Source: an uncultured Gemmatimonadota bacterium
GTDB taxonomy: Bacteria > Gemmatimonadota > Gemmatimonadetes > Gemmatimonadales > Gemmatimonadaceae
NCBI GenBank assembly: GCA_903900795.1
Contig: CAIUOO010000117.1
Coordinates: 1 to 34,649 of the forward strand
Direction of reading: 5' to 3'
DNA length: 34,649 bases
The notes below the pieces were generated by a model. The model did no database searches. It was not told where the DNA came from and was given only the letters and a program-made list of their open reading frames with translations. Made by a program: the position numbers and the translations under genes. Shown in pieces: positions 23,168 through 31,566 of this stretch (its first letter is position 1; each line of letters starts with the position of its first letter).

Positions 23168-25516
23168 ATGACCGACACGATCGCTCCCGCCATCGTCGCA
23201 CGCGTTGCGACGGAACTCTCGTTGAATCCGCAACAGGTTCAGCGCACCCTCGCCCTTTTTGCCGAGGGTGCCACGTTGCCGTTCGTCGCGCGCTACCGCA
23301 AAGAGATGACCGGTGGTCTCGACGAGGTGCAGCTGCGCGATGTCCGCGAGCGTGCCGAATATCTCAACGAACTCGAGGATCGCCGCGCGGCGGTACTCAA
23401 GAGCATCGACGAACAGGGCAAGCTCGACGACAGGCTCAAGGCGTCGATTCTATCGGCGGATACCAAGCAGGCCCTCGAAGATCTGTACTTGCCGTTCAAG
23501 CCCAAGCGTCGCACGCGCGCGATGATTGCGCGTGAACGCGGACTCGGGCCCTTGGCGGAAGGGTTGTGGAACGGATCGCTCGATGATGGCGCCGCACTGG
23601 CGACGGCGGTGGCGTATCTGCTCCCCGAACTCGATGGCAAGCCGTCGGAAGTGCCCACCGTCGAGGCGGCGTTGCTGGGCGCGCGCGACATCCTGTCTGA
23701 ACAGGTCGCCGAAGATGCGCTTATCCGCGGTTGGGTGCGCGAGATCACACGCGCCAAGGGTGTGGTGAAGAGCAGCGTGATGACCGGCAAGGCGAGCGAT
23801 GAATCGAAGTTCAAGGATTACTTCGAGTACTCGGAATCGTTGGGCACGATTCCCAGCCATCGTATGCTGGCGATCCGTCGCGGCGAGACGGAAGGGGAGT
23901 TGATGTGGCGGGTGGAAGCGCCGATCGAAGAGATCAATGCCCGCATGGCGCGCGAAGTGATCGGCAACCGTACGGCGTCGCAGCAGCTGACGCTGGTGGC
24001 CACCGATGCCTACAAGCGCCTGCTGTCGCCCGCGATCGAAGTGGAATTGCGCGTCGAGCTTAAGACGCGCGCCGACGATGAAGCCATCACGATCTTCGGT
24101 CGCAATCTCGAACAGTTGCTGTTGTCGTCGCCGGCTGGCGAGAAGCGCGTGATCGGTCTCGACCCGGGCTTCCGTACGGGCGTGAAAGTGGCCGTGGTCA
24201 GTGCGACGGGTGCGTTGGTGCACACAGACACGTTGTATCTGCACCAGGAAGACCGGTTCGCCGGGGCGATTCGGATGCTACTGCAGCGCTTCACGCCGGA
24301 GCTCATCGCGATCGGCAATGGAACGGCCAGCCGCGAAACGGAGAATCTCACCAAGGCCGCCATGCGTGAGCTCGACCCGCCGGTGGGCGGTGAGCGCCCG
24401 CAGGTGGTCGTCGTCAATGAGGCGGGGGCGTCGGTGTACTCGGCCTCTGATCTGGCCCGCGCCGAGTTCCCCGAACTCGACGTGTCGCTGCGTGGTGCCG
24501 TATCGATTGCCCGTCGATTGCAGGATCCGCTGGCGGAACTGGTGAAGATCGATCCCAAGAGCATCGGAGTCGGCCAGTATCAGCACGATGTCAACCAGTC
24601 CCGTCTCAAGCAGCGTCTCGACGATATCGTGGAAAGCTGCGTAAACCGCGTGGGTGTCGAAGTGAATACGGCCTCGGCTGCCCTGCTCGGCTACGTGGCC
24701 GGCATCGGTCCGGGGCTCGCCCAGGCCATCGTGGCGCTGCGCGATCAACGGGGCCGTCTCACGTCGCGCGCCGACCTCAAGGACGTCCCGCGTCTCGGCG
24801 CCAAGGCGTTCGAACAGGCGGCGGGCTTCCTTCGCGTGCGCGGGGGCGTGCATCCGCTCGATTCAAGCGCCGTGCATCCTGAGCGCTATTTGCTCGTGGA
24901 GCGCATGGCCAAGGATCTCAAGGCCGATGTGAGCTCACTGGTGGGTAACGAGGCGCTGGTCGATTCGATCGAGCTCGCCAGGTACGTGAGCGATGATGTC
25001 GGTATGCCAACGCTGCGGGACATCGTGGCCGAGCTCAAGAAGCCGGGGCGCGACCCGCGAGCCGCTTTCGAGCCCCCCGCCTTCCGTGACGACATCCAGA
25101 AGCCTTCCGATCTGCTGCCGGGCATGGTGCTCGAAGGTGTGGTCACGAACATCGTGGCCTTCGGTGCCTTCGTGGACATCGGCGTCCACCAGGACGGTCT
25201 GGTGCACGTGAGTCAGCTGGCCGATCGCTACATCAAGGATCCGAACGACGCCGTGAAGGTCGGGCAAAAGGTGAAAGTCACGGTGCAGGCGATTGATCTG
25301 GCCCGTGGACGCATTGCCCTGAGCATGCGCAGCGATGGCGGCAGTGGCGTCGGCAAGCCTCAGGGCGGTGGGGAGCGGGGCGAAGGGGGAACGCGCCGCG
25401 ACGTGACGGCCAATAGCCGTGGTCCGGCTCGGCCGGCGCCGAGCAAGACGCCGGCCGCCAAACTCTTCGTGCCAACCAAGGGCGCGGTGGCCCCCAACGG
25501 GATTCGCTTCAAGTAG
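23168..25516 (+). CDS. tex: Tex family RNA-binding protein (S1 domain)
   Basis: Tex is a cytosolic nucleic-acid-binding protein related to eukaryotic Spt6 and linked to transcription and RNA turnover. The 782-residue product shows all parts. The N-terminal helical domain has ALFAEGATLPFVARYRKE and LEDLYLPFKPKRRTRA. The YqgF/RNase H-like domain has GLDPGFRTG near residue 330. The segment SIGVGQYQHDVNQ follows, with the helix-hairpin-helix region (AGIGPGLAQAIVALR). An S1 domain starts near 652 (LEGVVTNIVAFGAFVDIG). A Gly/Arg/Pro-rich tail of about 60 residues ends the protein. ATG 23168 matches the family start. The SWIM/SNF2 gene follows after 37 bases, so the two are probably co-transcribed. 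Confidence 0.96.
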   Translation: MTDTIAPAIVARVATELSLNPQQVQRTLALFAEGATLPFVARYRKEMTGGLDEVQLRDVRERAEYLNELEDRRAAVLKSIDEQGKLDDRLKASILSADTKQALEDLYLPFKPKRRTRAMIARERGLGPLAEGLWNGSLDDGAALATAVAYLLPELDGKPSEVPTVEAALLGARDILSEQVAEDALIRGWVREITRAKGVVKSSVMTGKASDESKFKDYFEYSESLGTIPSHRMLAIRRGETEGELMWRVEAPIEEINARMAREVIGNRTASQQLTLVATDAYKRLLSPAIEVELRVELKTRADDEAITIFGRNLEQLLLSSPAGEKRVIGLDPGFRTGVKVAVVSATGALVHTDTLYLHQEDRFAGAIRMLLQRFTPELIAIGNGTASRETENLTKAAMRELDPPVGGERPQVVVVNEAGASVYSASDLARAEFPELDVSLRGAVSIARRLQDPLAELVKIDPKSIGVGQYQHDVNQSRLKQRLDDIVESCVNRVGVEVNTASAALLGYVAGIGPGLAQAIVALRDQRGRLTSRADLKDVPRLGAKAFEQAAGFLRVRGGVHPLDSSAVHPERYLLVERMAKDLKADVSSLVGNEALVDSIELARYVSDDVGMPTLRDIVAELKKPGRDPRAAFEPPAFRDDIQKPSDLLPGMVLEGVVTNIVAFGAFVDIGVHQDGLVHVSQLADRYIKDPNDAVKVGQKVKVTVQAIDLARGRIALSMRSDGGSGVGKPQGGGERGEGGTRRDVTANSRGPARPAPSKTPAAKLFVPTKGAVAPNGIRFK

Positions 25517-25553
25517 CAGCCGTTGGAGAGGTCAGGGTTAGACTTCGCTGGTC

Positions 25554-28500
25554 ATGATTCCTGTCTTGCTTGAGCAGTGCTTTCCGCCGGATGTTCGCGA
25601 ACGCGGGGAAGCGTACATCGATCCGTTCGTGCTCACCCTTGAGCATGTGGATGCCGTGGCGGCGACCGCCGCGGTGCAGGGCACTCGCCTATATGGCGTG
25701 TTCCTGCGCCCGCGACCCGGGCGCCTGCACCTTGGCTGCACCTGCCCGCATGGGCAGGAGCATGGTGCGTGTAAGCATCTGTGGGCGCTGCTTCGCGTGC
25801 TGGACGCACAGGGCACGTTGGCGCCGCTGCTCGAGACCGCGGCGTCATCCAGCGCGGAACCGCAGGTCACCTTCGAGCGCCATGCGCTGGCGGTGATGAA
25901 GCCGCAGGCGCGGGCGATCGAAACGAAGTCCACTCCCGCACCGGAGTGGCAAACCGCGTTGCGCGACACCAGTGGTCGTCAGCGGTCGGTGTTTACCGAA
26001 ACGCGCGTCACCAACCGTGCCACGTCGCTCCCGGCTGATCGGCGCATCGTGTATCTCTTGCATCTCACCGAGAGCGCGCAGCATCGTGGCGTGCGTGTCG
26101 AGATCACGACGCAGCGCCGCGATCGTGACAGTGTGTGGGAAGAACCGAAGCACTTTCAGTACTCCATCGACGCCTGGTGCAATGCCCCCGATCCGGTCGA
26201 TCGGCAGCTCGCCGAAATGCTGCTCGGCAGCTCGGATGCACAGGGCATTGCCACCATGCCCACTGGCGGGTTCATCGTTCGCCCGCGGGCGTATCACACC
26301 ACCCTACGCATGATCTGTGACACGGGCCGCGCGCGGTTGCGCAGCAACCGTCCGTCGCTCGACGCCCGCATGATCTCGTGGGACGACGCGACGCCGTGGC
26401 ATGTCGCCATGCGGCTCGATCGGCCCACGCCCGACCAGTACCAGTTGGTGGGCGAGTTGTTGCGCGACGACACCGTGCGTCCCCTCAGCGATGCGAACTG
26501 GATTCACGAGTCAGGACTCGTGCTGTTCGGCACAATGCTGTCGCGCCTCGACAGTGATCAGGTGTGGCCGCTGGTACAGAAGCTGTGGACCGCGGGCGAG
26601 TTCGAACTGGGCGATGATCCGTCGGCGTTTCTGGCCGAGTACCATGCGCTGCCCAACATGCCGCGCTTGTCGTTGCCCGCCGGCGAAATGCACATCGAGA
26701 GCGATGCGGCGCCCGTTCCCATGGTGCGGGTGACGAATGGCGTCGGCTCGTGGCGCACGTCGCCGTCGTGGCTCACGCTGCGTTTCCGGTACGGCTCGGA
26801 GTTCGTGGACGCGGCGTCCGCGGCCTCGACCTGCTTCGACAGGAAGACCCGTACGCTGTATCGCCGGCGCGCGGCGGCCGAACGCAATGCGATGACGCGC
26901 CTGCGGGCGCTCGGCGCGCAGGAGATGTATTCGTACGCCGAGAGCCGCATGTCGCTCATGGTGCAGCCGCATACGTTGCCACGGCTGATCTCCACACTCG
27001 TGCGCGACGGATGGCTGATCGAGTCCGACGGGGCTACGTTCGTGGCGCCGAGTCCATTGCAGGTGCGTGTGAGCTCGGGCATCGACTGGTTCGATCTCAC
27101 CGGGACGCTGCGGTATGGCGACCATGAGCTCACGTTGTCGCAGCTCCTTACGGCCATGGAAGAAGGCTCCGAGATCATCGAGTTCGGTAACGGTGTGATC
27201 GGCTTTCTTCCCGATGAATCACTCGATGAACTGCGCGCGCTCCTGGCGATCGGTGTGCGTCGCGGCGATGGCATTCGGTTCCGTTCGTCGCAGCTCGCGT
27301 TGCTCGATGTGTTGCTGGCCGCACTCCCCGATGTCGATGTGGACGAAACGCTCGCCTCGGGTCGTGCGGAGCTCAAGAAATTCCAGGGGGTCAACGCGAT
27401 CCCGGTACCGCGCGGCTTCGTGGGCACCTTGCGCGGCTATCAGGAAGAGGGGCTGTCATGGTTCGGTTTCCTGCGTCGCTTCGCGCTGGGCGGATGTCTG
27501 GCCGACGACATGGGTCTGGGCAAGACGATCCAGGTGCTCGCCATGCTCGAGGCGCGACGCGAAGAAGGCGCCGGTATGTCGTTGCTGGTGGTGCCGCGTT
27601 CGCTCGTGTTCAACTGGGTGCGCGAGGCGGCGCGCTTTACGCCGGCGCTCAAGGTGCACGACCTCAGTCACGCGGAACGGTCGGTCGAGGACCTCGACAC
27701 GGTCGACGCGCACCTGGCGATCACGACCTACGGTACGTTGCGCCGCGATATCGCCCGACTCGGCTCGCGCCGATTCGATTACGTGATTCTCGACGAGGCG
27801 CAGGCGATCAAGAACGCCGGCACCGCCACCGCGAAAGCGTGTCGGTTGTTGCAGGCCGATCACCGGCTGGCGTTGAGTGGTACGCCGATCGAGAATCGGA
27901 TCGAGGAACTTTGGAGTCTGTTCGAGTTCCTCAACCCGGGTATGCTGGGTGCGGCCACGACCTTCAGCTCGGCCACGCGCACGTTGGCGGCGTTGCGCCC
28001 CGGCATGCCAGCGGGCACCGGCGTATCGGCGCAGGAGCTGCTGTCACGTGCGTTGCGGCCGGTGGTATTGCGACGCACGAAGGCCATGGTGGCGAAGGAA
28101 TTGCCGGCCCGTATCGAGCAGACCATCGAAGTGGAGCTCGAGCCCGGGCAGCGCGCGTTCTACGAACAGCTGCGCAGTCAGTACGCTACGAGTCTGCTTG
28201 ATCGTGTGGAGCGCGACGGCCTTGGCAAGTCACGCATGCATATCCTCGAGGCGCTGCTGCGCCTGCGTCAGGCGGCCTGTCATCCGGCGTTGGTCGATCC
28301 GACCAAGGCTTCGCTGCCGTCGGCCAAACTCGATGCGGTGGTGCCCGCGTTGCAGGAGATCGCGGCCGAGGGCAACAAGGTGCTGGTGTTCTCGCAGTTC
28401 ACGAGCTTCCTGTCGTTGCTGCGGGCGCGTCTCGATGCGCTGGAAGTGCCGTACGAGTATTTGGACGGACGCACGCGTGACCGTCAGGCCCGCGTGGACC

Positions 28501-28826
28501 GGTTCCAGTCGGCCGATGGACCGCCGCTGTTCCTGATCAGCCTCAAGGCGGGCGGACACGGGCTCAACCTCACGGCCGCCGAGTACGTGTATCTGCTCGA
28601 TCCGTGGTGGAATCCGGCCGTCGAAGCGCAGGCGATCGACCGGGCACATCGTATTGGCCAGACCAATCAGGTCATCGCCACGCGCGTCGTGGCCCGCGAT
28701 ACGATCGAGTCAAAGATTCTCGAGCTGCAGGCCAGCAAGCGGGCGCTGGCTGACGCCATTCTCAGCGAGGACAAGGGCGGACTCGCAGGCGTCGGGCGTG
28801 AGGAGCTGCAGTTGCTGCTGGGGTAA
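25554..28826 (+). CDS. SWIM zinc-finger SNF2 family helicase
   Basis: The 1090-residue product begins with a SWIM-type zinc finger, C62-T-C64 ... C73-K-H75, a DNA or protein contact module. After a large middle region of unclear fold comes a full SNF2 ATPase. Motif I is DDMGLGKTIQ (about 651-660), motif II DEAQ (747-750) with AIKNAGTATAKA after it, motif III LSGTPIEN, motif V LKAGGHGLNLTAA and motif VI DRAHRIGQ (about 1029-1036). All catalytic motifs are intact, so it should be an active DNA-translocating ATPase. Bacterial members are related to RapA and to proteins involved in repair or transcription. It probably forms a unit with tex. A palindromic repeat follows its stop. Confidence 0.93.
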   Translation: MIPVLLEQCFPPDVRERGEAYIDPFVLTLEHVDAVAATAAVQGTRLYGVFLRPRPGRLHLGCTCPHGQEHGACKHLWALLRVLDAQGTLAPLLETAASSSAEPQVTFERHALAVMKPQARAIETKSTPAPEWQTALRDTSGRQRSVFTETRVTNRATSLPADRRIVYLLHLTESAQHRGVRVEITTQRRDRDSVWEEPKHFQYSIDAWCNAPDPVDRQLAEMLLGSSDAQGIATMPTGGFIVRPRAYHTTLRMICDTGRARLRSNRPSLDARMISWDDATPWHVAMRLDRPTPDQYQLVGELLRDDTVRPLSDANWIHESGLVLFGTMLSRLDSDQVWPLVQKLWTAGEFELGDDPSAFLAEYHALPNMPRLSLPAGEMHIESDAAPVPMVRVTNGVGSWRTSPSWLTLRFRYGSEFVDAASAASTCFDRKTRTLYRRRAAAERNAMTRLRALGAQEMYSYAESRMSLMVQPHTLPRLISTLVRDGWLIESDGATFVAPSPLQVRVSSGIDWFDLTGTLRYGDHELTLSQLLTAMEEGSEIIEFGNGVIGFLPDESLDELRALLAIGVRRGDGIRFRSSQLALLDVLLAALPDVDVDETLASGRAELKKFQGVNAIPVPRGFVGTLRGYQEEGLSWFGFLRRFALGGCLADDMGLGKTIQVLAMLEARREEGAGMSLLVVPRSLVFNWVREAARFTPALKVHDLSHAERSVEDLDTVDAHLAITTYGTLRRDIARLGSRRFDYVILDEAQAIKNAGTATAKACRLLQADHRLALSGTPIENRIEELWSLFEFLNPGMLGAATTFSSATRTLAALRPGMPAGTGVSAQELLSRALRPVVLRRTKAMVAKELPARIEQTIEVELEPGQRAFYEQLRSQYATSLLDRVERDGLGKSRMHILEALLRLRQAACHPALVDPTKASLPSAKLDAVVPALQEIAAEGNKVLVFSQFTSFLSLLRARLDALEVPYEYLDGRTRDRQARVDRFQSADGPPLFLISLKAGGHGLNLTAAEYVYLLDPWWNPAVEAQAIDRAHRIGQTNQVIATRVVARDTIESKILELQASKRALADAILSEDKGGLAGVGREELQLLLG

Positions 28827-28860
28827 CGGCGAAGTACGGGGTGCTGTCGGACGGGTTGCC

Positions 28861-28947
28861 GTGAGTATCGAGTGGTGAGTTCACGTTTGGAGTCGCAAGT
28901 TTTTTCCACTCAGAACTCCAGACTTCAACTCACCACTCAGTACTCAC
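28861..28947. repeat. 87-bp imperfect palindrome (GAGTGGTGAGTT type)
   Basis: A 33-base left arm (28861-28893) and its complement (28915-28947) differ at about five positions around a 21-base loop containing TTTTTT. The arms hold GAGTGGTGAGTT and AACTCACCACTC exactly. It is unrelated to the 110-bp palindrome family. It fills the gap between the convergent ends of the helicase and dipeptidase genes and can form a long hairpin in both transcripts. Confidence 0.85.
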
Positions 28948-28959
28948 GTGACGGCCAGT

Positions 28960-30276
28960 TCAGCGCTTCGATCCGGCGGCCGCCTTCTCCACCGCTGCCA
29001 TCACCCGCAGCAAATTCCCGCCCCAGATCTTCTCGATCTCGCTCTTCGAGTAGCCGCGCCGTACGAGTTCCGCCGTGACGTTCAACGATTCCGACGCGTT
29101 GCGCCAGCCGTCCACGCCGCCGCCGCCGTCGAAGTCGGAGCTGATGCCGACGTGGTCAATGCCGATGAGTTTCGCCACATAATCAATGTGGTTCACGAAG
29201 TCCTTCACGTTCGCCGGTGGATCTGACGGATAGCGCCGTGCCGTGATGTCTTCCTGCTTCGCGAGATACGCGTTGCGCTTCTCGTCAGCGAGCGCCTGAA
29301 TCTGCGCCTGCTGTTCGCGGCGATCGGTGGCGGTGATGCCGAACTCGGCGCGCAGATCGGTCATCGCGGCGGCGCGCGCCTGTTCACGCGGCAGGTCGCG
29401 GGTGGGGTCGCACTTCACGTACGCGTTGAATGCCACGAGCTGAATCACGCCGCCGTTTCTCTTGAGCGCGGTGAGTTGCTCGTCGTCCATGTTGCGGCTG
29501 TGATTGCAGATCGCGCGCACGCCCGAATGCGACGCGATGATCGGCGCCTTCGAGATGGCGATGGTCTGCAGCATCGACTGTTTCGATGGGTGCGATACGT
29601 CGATCATCATGCCGAGCCGATTCATTTCCACGATGACTTGCTTGCCAAGCGGGCTCAGACCGTTGTGCATCCACACACCGTCGCGTTCGCCGGTGTTGGA
29701 GTCGGAGAGCTGGCTGTGTCCGTTGTGCGCCAGCGACATGTAGCGACCGCCGCGATCGAAGAATTTCTTGACGTTCGTGAGGTCGGCGCCAATCGGAAAA
29801 CCGTTTTCGACACCGATGAAGATCACGCGCTTTCCCGCCGCATGAATGCGACGTGCATCGGCGGCGGTGTAGGCGATTTCCGAGCGGGTTGGGGCGAGCT
29901 CTTCGGTGAGACGGTGAATCGCGTCGAACTTCTCCAGCGCCTGCGCATTGGCGCTGGCGAACGCGGCGTCGTCGAGCTTTGGTGATTGTCCTACGTACAC
30001 CACCAGAAACGCCCCGCCGAGTCCGCCTTCTTCCATCTTGGTCAGGTCGACCTGCGTACGTGGCAGTTTCTGGGTGTAGTTCGGGCCGCTGACGGTGAAG
30101 TTGGCCGGCGCGATATCCACGTGGGTGTCGATGGACAGCACGGCGGCGTGGATGGCCTTTGCGTTGGCCGTCACGGCGGCTTCATCGGTAACCGGCTTGC
30201 GGCCCTGCGCGGTCAGCAGGGCCGGTGCGGCGACGCATGCAATGGCGGCATACCGCAGAGTGTTCGAGATCGGCAT
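28960..30276 (-). CDS. secreted membrane dipeptidase, peptidase family M19
   Basis: M19 enzymes hydrolyse dipeptides with two active-site metals. The 438-residue product has a signal peptide (MPISNTLRYA AIACVAAPAL, cleavage near AQG, residue about 24), so it is exported to the periplasm. The metal-binding and catalytic positions are visible: HxD at 52-54 (DTHVD), the bridging Glu in GVENG, His in DVSHPS and His in IIASHSG, and Asp in GISSDFDGG. Family architecture and length (about 400 plus signal) are normal. The ATG at 30274-30276 gives the signal peptide. It may recycle peptidoglycan or scavenge dipeptides; the true substrate is not shown by sequence. It stands alone, flanked by two palindromic repeats. 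Confidence 0.93.
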   Translation of the reverse strand: MPISNTLRYAAIACVAAPALLTAQGRKPVTDEAAVTANAKAIHAAVLSIDTHVDIAPANFTVSGPNYTQKLPRTQVDLTKMEEGGLGGAFLVVYVGQSPKLDDAAFASANAQALEKFDAIHRLTEELAPTRSEIAYTAADARRIHAAGKRVIFIGVENGFPIGADLTNVKKFFDRGGRYMSLAHNGHSQLSDSNTGERDGVWMHNGLSPLGKQVIVEMNRLGMMIDVSHPSKQSMLQTIAISKAPIIASHSGVRAICNHSRNMDDEQLTALKRNGGVIQLVAFNAYVKCDPTRDLPREQARAAAMTDLRAEFGITATDRREQQAQIQALADEKRNAYLAKQEDITARRYPSDPPANVKDFVNHIDYVAKLIGIDHVGISSDFDGGGGVDGWRNASESLNVTAELVRRGYSKSEIEKIWGGNLLRVMAAVEKAAAGSKR

Positions 30277-30375
30277 AGTCTGAGTATCTGAGGGGACTGC
30301 GGGGTGTAACGTGAACCGTTGCTACTAGAGTCTACGCTCGACCAGACCGACCCGCTGGTTCGGTACATGGGGCGC

Positions 30376-30433
30376 GCGAACCGCTACCGCGAACCGTTAC
30401 GCGAAGGGCTACTGCGAACGGCTACTGCGAACA
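30376..30433. repeat. degenerate 12-13-base tandem repeat beside palindrome copy B
   Basis: Units of the form GCGAACSGYTACY start at 30376, 30389, 30401, 30414 and 30427. The last one runs into the palindrome. On its right side, GTTATTTGTGGCC is repeated twice (about 30558-30583). Copy A has comparable short-period runs on both sides, so such flanks appear to be part of the element. Confidence 0.75.
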
Positions 30434-30553
30434 GCCAGAACACGGAGACCACGGATTCTCACAGAACCAACACGGATAAGCCAACGGCGCTTTTGGCTTA
30501 TCCGTGGTCGTTTCGGTGTGATCCGTGGTCTCCGTGTTCTGGCTGTTCGCAGT
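30424..30553. repeat. dispersed palindrome, copy B (130 bp, core 30434-30543)
   Basis: The outer 33 bases (30424-30456) are a perfect inverted match to 30521-30553. A mismatched middle follows, then another perfect 12-bp stem (CACGGATAAGCC with GGCTTATCCGTG) around a 12-base loop AACGGCGCTTTT. The inner 110 bases are the second copy of the element at 2265-2374. The 366-base gap between the permease stop and the dipeptidase start holds only this structure and its flanking repeats; I see no gene there. Confidence 0.9.
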
Positions 30554-30642
30554 GGTCGTTATTTGTGGCCGTTATTTGTGGCCGTTTGGAGCCGCCGGTT
30601 CGCATGCGCTCGTCGAGGGTATCCCCGAGGGAATTGCACACG

Positions 30643-31566
30643 TCATCCCACGCGCCGCGCTCCTCGCTGTCCCGTCACTGCTAACACCACCAGCGTGAGC
30701 ACGTAGGGGATGGCGAGGAACAGCTGGTACGGAATGCCGGTCCACCCCATCGATTGGAAGAGCGTCTGAAGCGAGGTCGCGGCTCCGAATAGCAAGGCTG
30801 CGGCGGCGACGCCAAGCGGGCGCCACCGTCCCAACACTACGATCGCAATCGCGATAAAGCCGCGTCCGGCGGACATCCCCTCTGCGAACGTGCCCGCCTG
30901 CGCCAGCACCAATGTGGCACCGGCGAGGCCGGCCATCGCGCCGGCAAACAGCACCGCGTACAGCTGCGTTCGTCGTGGCGATATCCCCGCCGCAATGGCC
31001 GCCGGTGGGTATTCGCCGACGGCCCGCAGCGCCAGCCCGGCATGGGTTCGTTGCATCCACCATGCGAGCAGCGGCGCGATCAGGTACAGCGCGTAGGTCA
31101 CCAACGGCTGCGCAAAGAAGGCGCGACCGATCACAGGCAACGCCGAGAGTACGGGGATGGCGTGCGTGGCTGCCGTTGGGGTGGTGAGCGCCACGCCGCC
31201 CGATCCGTATACCGTGCGATACACGGTGCCCGTGAGCCCAAGCGCGAACAGTGTGATCGCCGTGCCGGTGATGATCTGGTCGGCGCGCAGCCCCACCGCG
31301 AACAGGGCGAAGAGCGCGGCGACCACCAGGCCCGTCACGGCGCCGGCCACAAAGCCTCCACCCACCCCGATCGCTCCGGCCGCGATCGTCGCACTGAGCG
31401 CCCCTGCGATGATCGAACCCTCGAGTCCGATGTTGATCACACCGGCCCGTTCGCTCACGCTCTCGCCCAGCGCCGCATACGCCAGTGGCGTCGCGGTGCG
31501 CACCGTCGCCTCTAGCAATCCAGCAGCGACGGCCAGCGCGCCCACGCTCACGGACACGTCTGGCAT
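30643..31566 (-). CDS. ABC transporter permease, nucleoside/simple sugar type (YufQ/NupQ-like)
   Basis: The 307-residue product is an integral membrane permease of the BPD_transp_2 family. It has the hallmark SERAGVINIGLEGS near residues 38-51, multiple hydrophobic spans (FVAGAVTGLVVAALFALFAV, QLYAVLFAGAMAGLAGATLV), and a C-terminal hydrophobic end. The EAA-like segment GLALRAVGEYPPAAIAAG contacts the ATPase. It is the third gene of the operon: its ATG shares a base with the upstream permease stop (TGATG). Paired with the next permease and ATPase, it should import nucleosides or related compounds. The precise substrate is not decided by sequence. Confidence 0.88.
   Translation of the reverse strand: MPDVSVSVGALAVAAGLLEATVRTATPLAYAALGESVSERAGVINIGLEGSIIAGALSATIAAGAIGVGGGFVAGAVTGLVVAALFALFAVGLRADQIITGTAITLFALGLTGTVYRTVYGSGGVALTTPTAATHAIPVLSALPVIGRAFFAQPLVTYALYLIAPLLAWWMQRTHAGLALRAVGEYPPAAIAAGISPRRTQLYAVLFAGAMAGLAGATLVLAQAGTFAEGMSAGRGFIAIAIVVLGRWRPLGVAAAALLFGAATSLQTLFQSMGWTGIPYQLFLAIPYVLTLVVLAVTGQRGARRVG

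Noticed and set aside
22058-23233. 391-codon minus-strand frame opposite the lipoprotein gene
   Set aside because: The plus strand has a signal peptide and proper start; the minus frame is Arg/His-rich shadow.
30376-30583. CRISPR-like spacing of the 12-13-base repeats
   Set aside because: Units are directly adjacent and too short, with no spacers and no cas genes.
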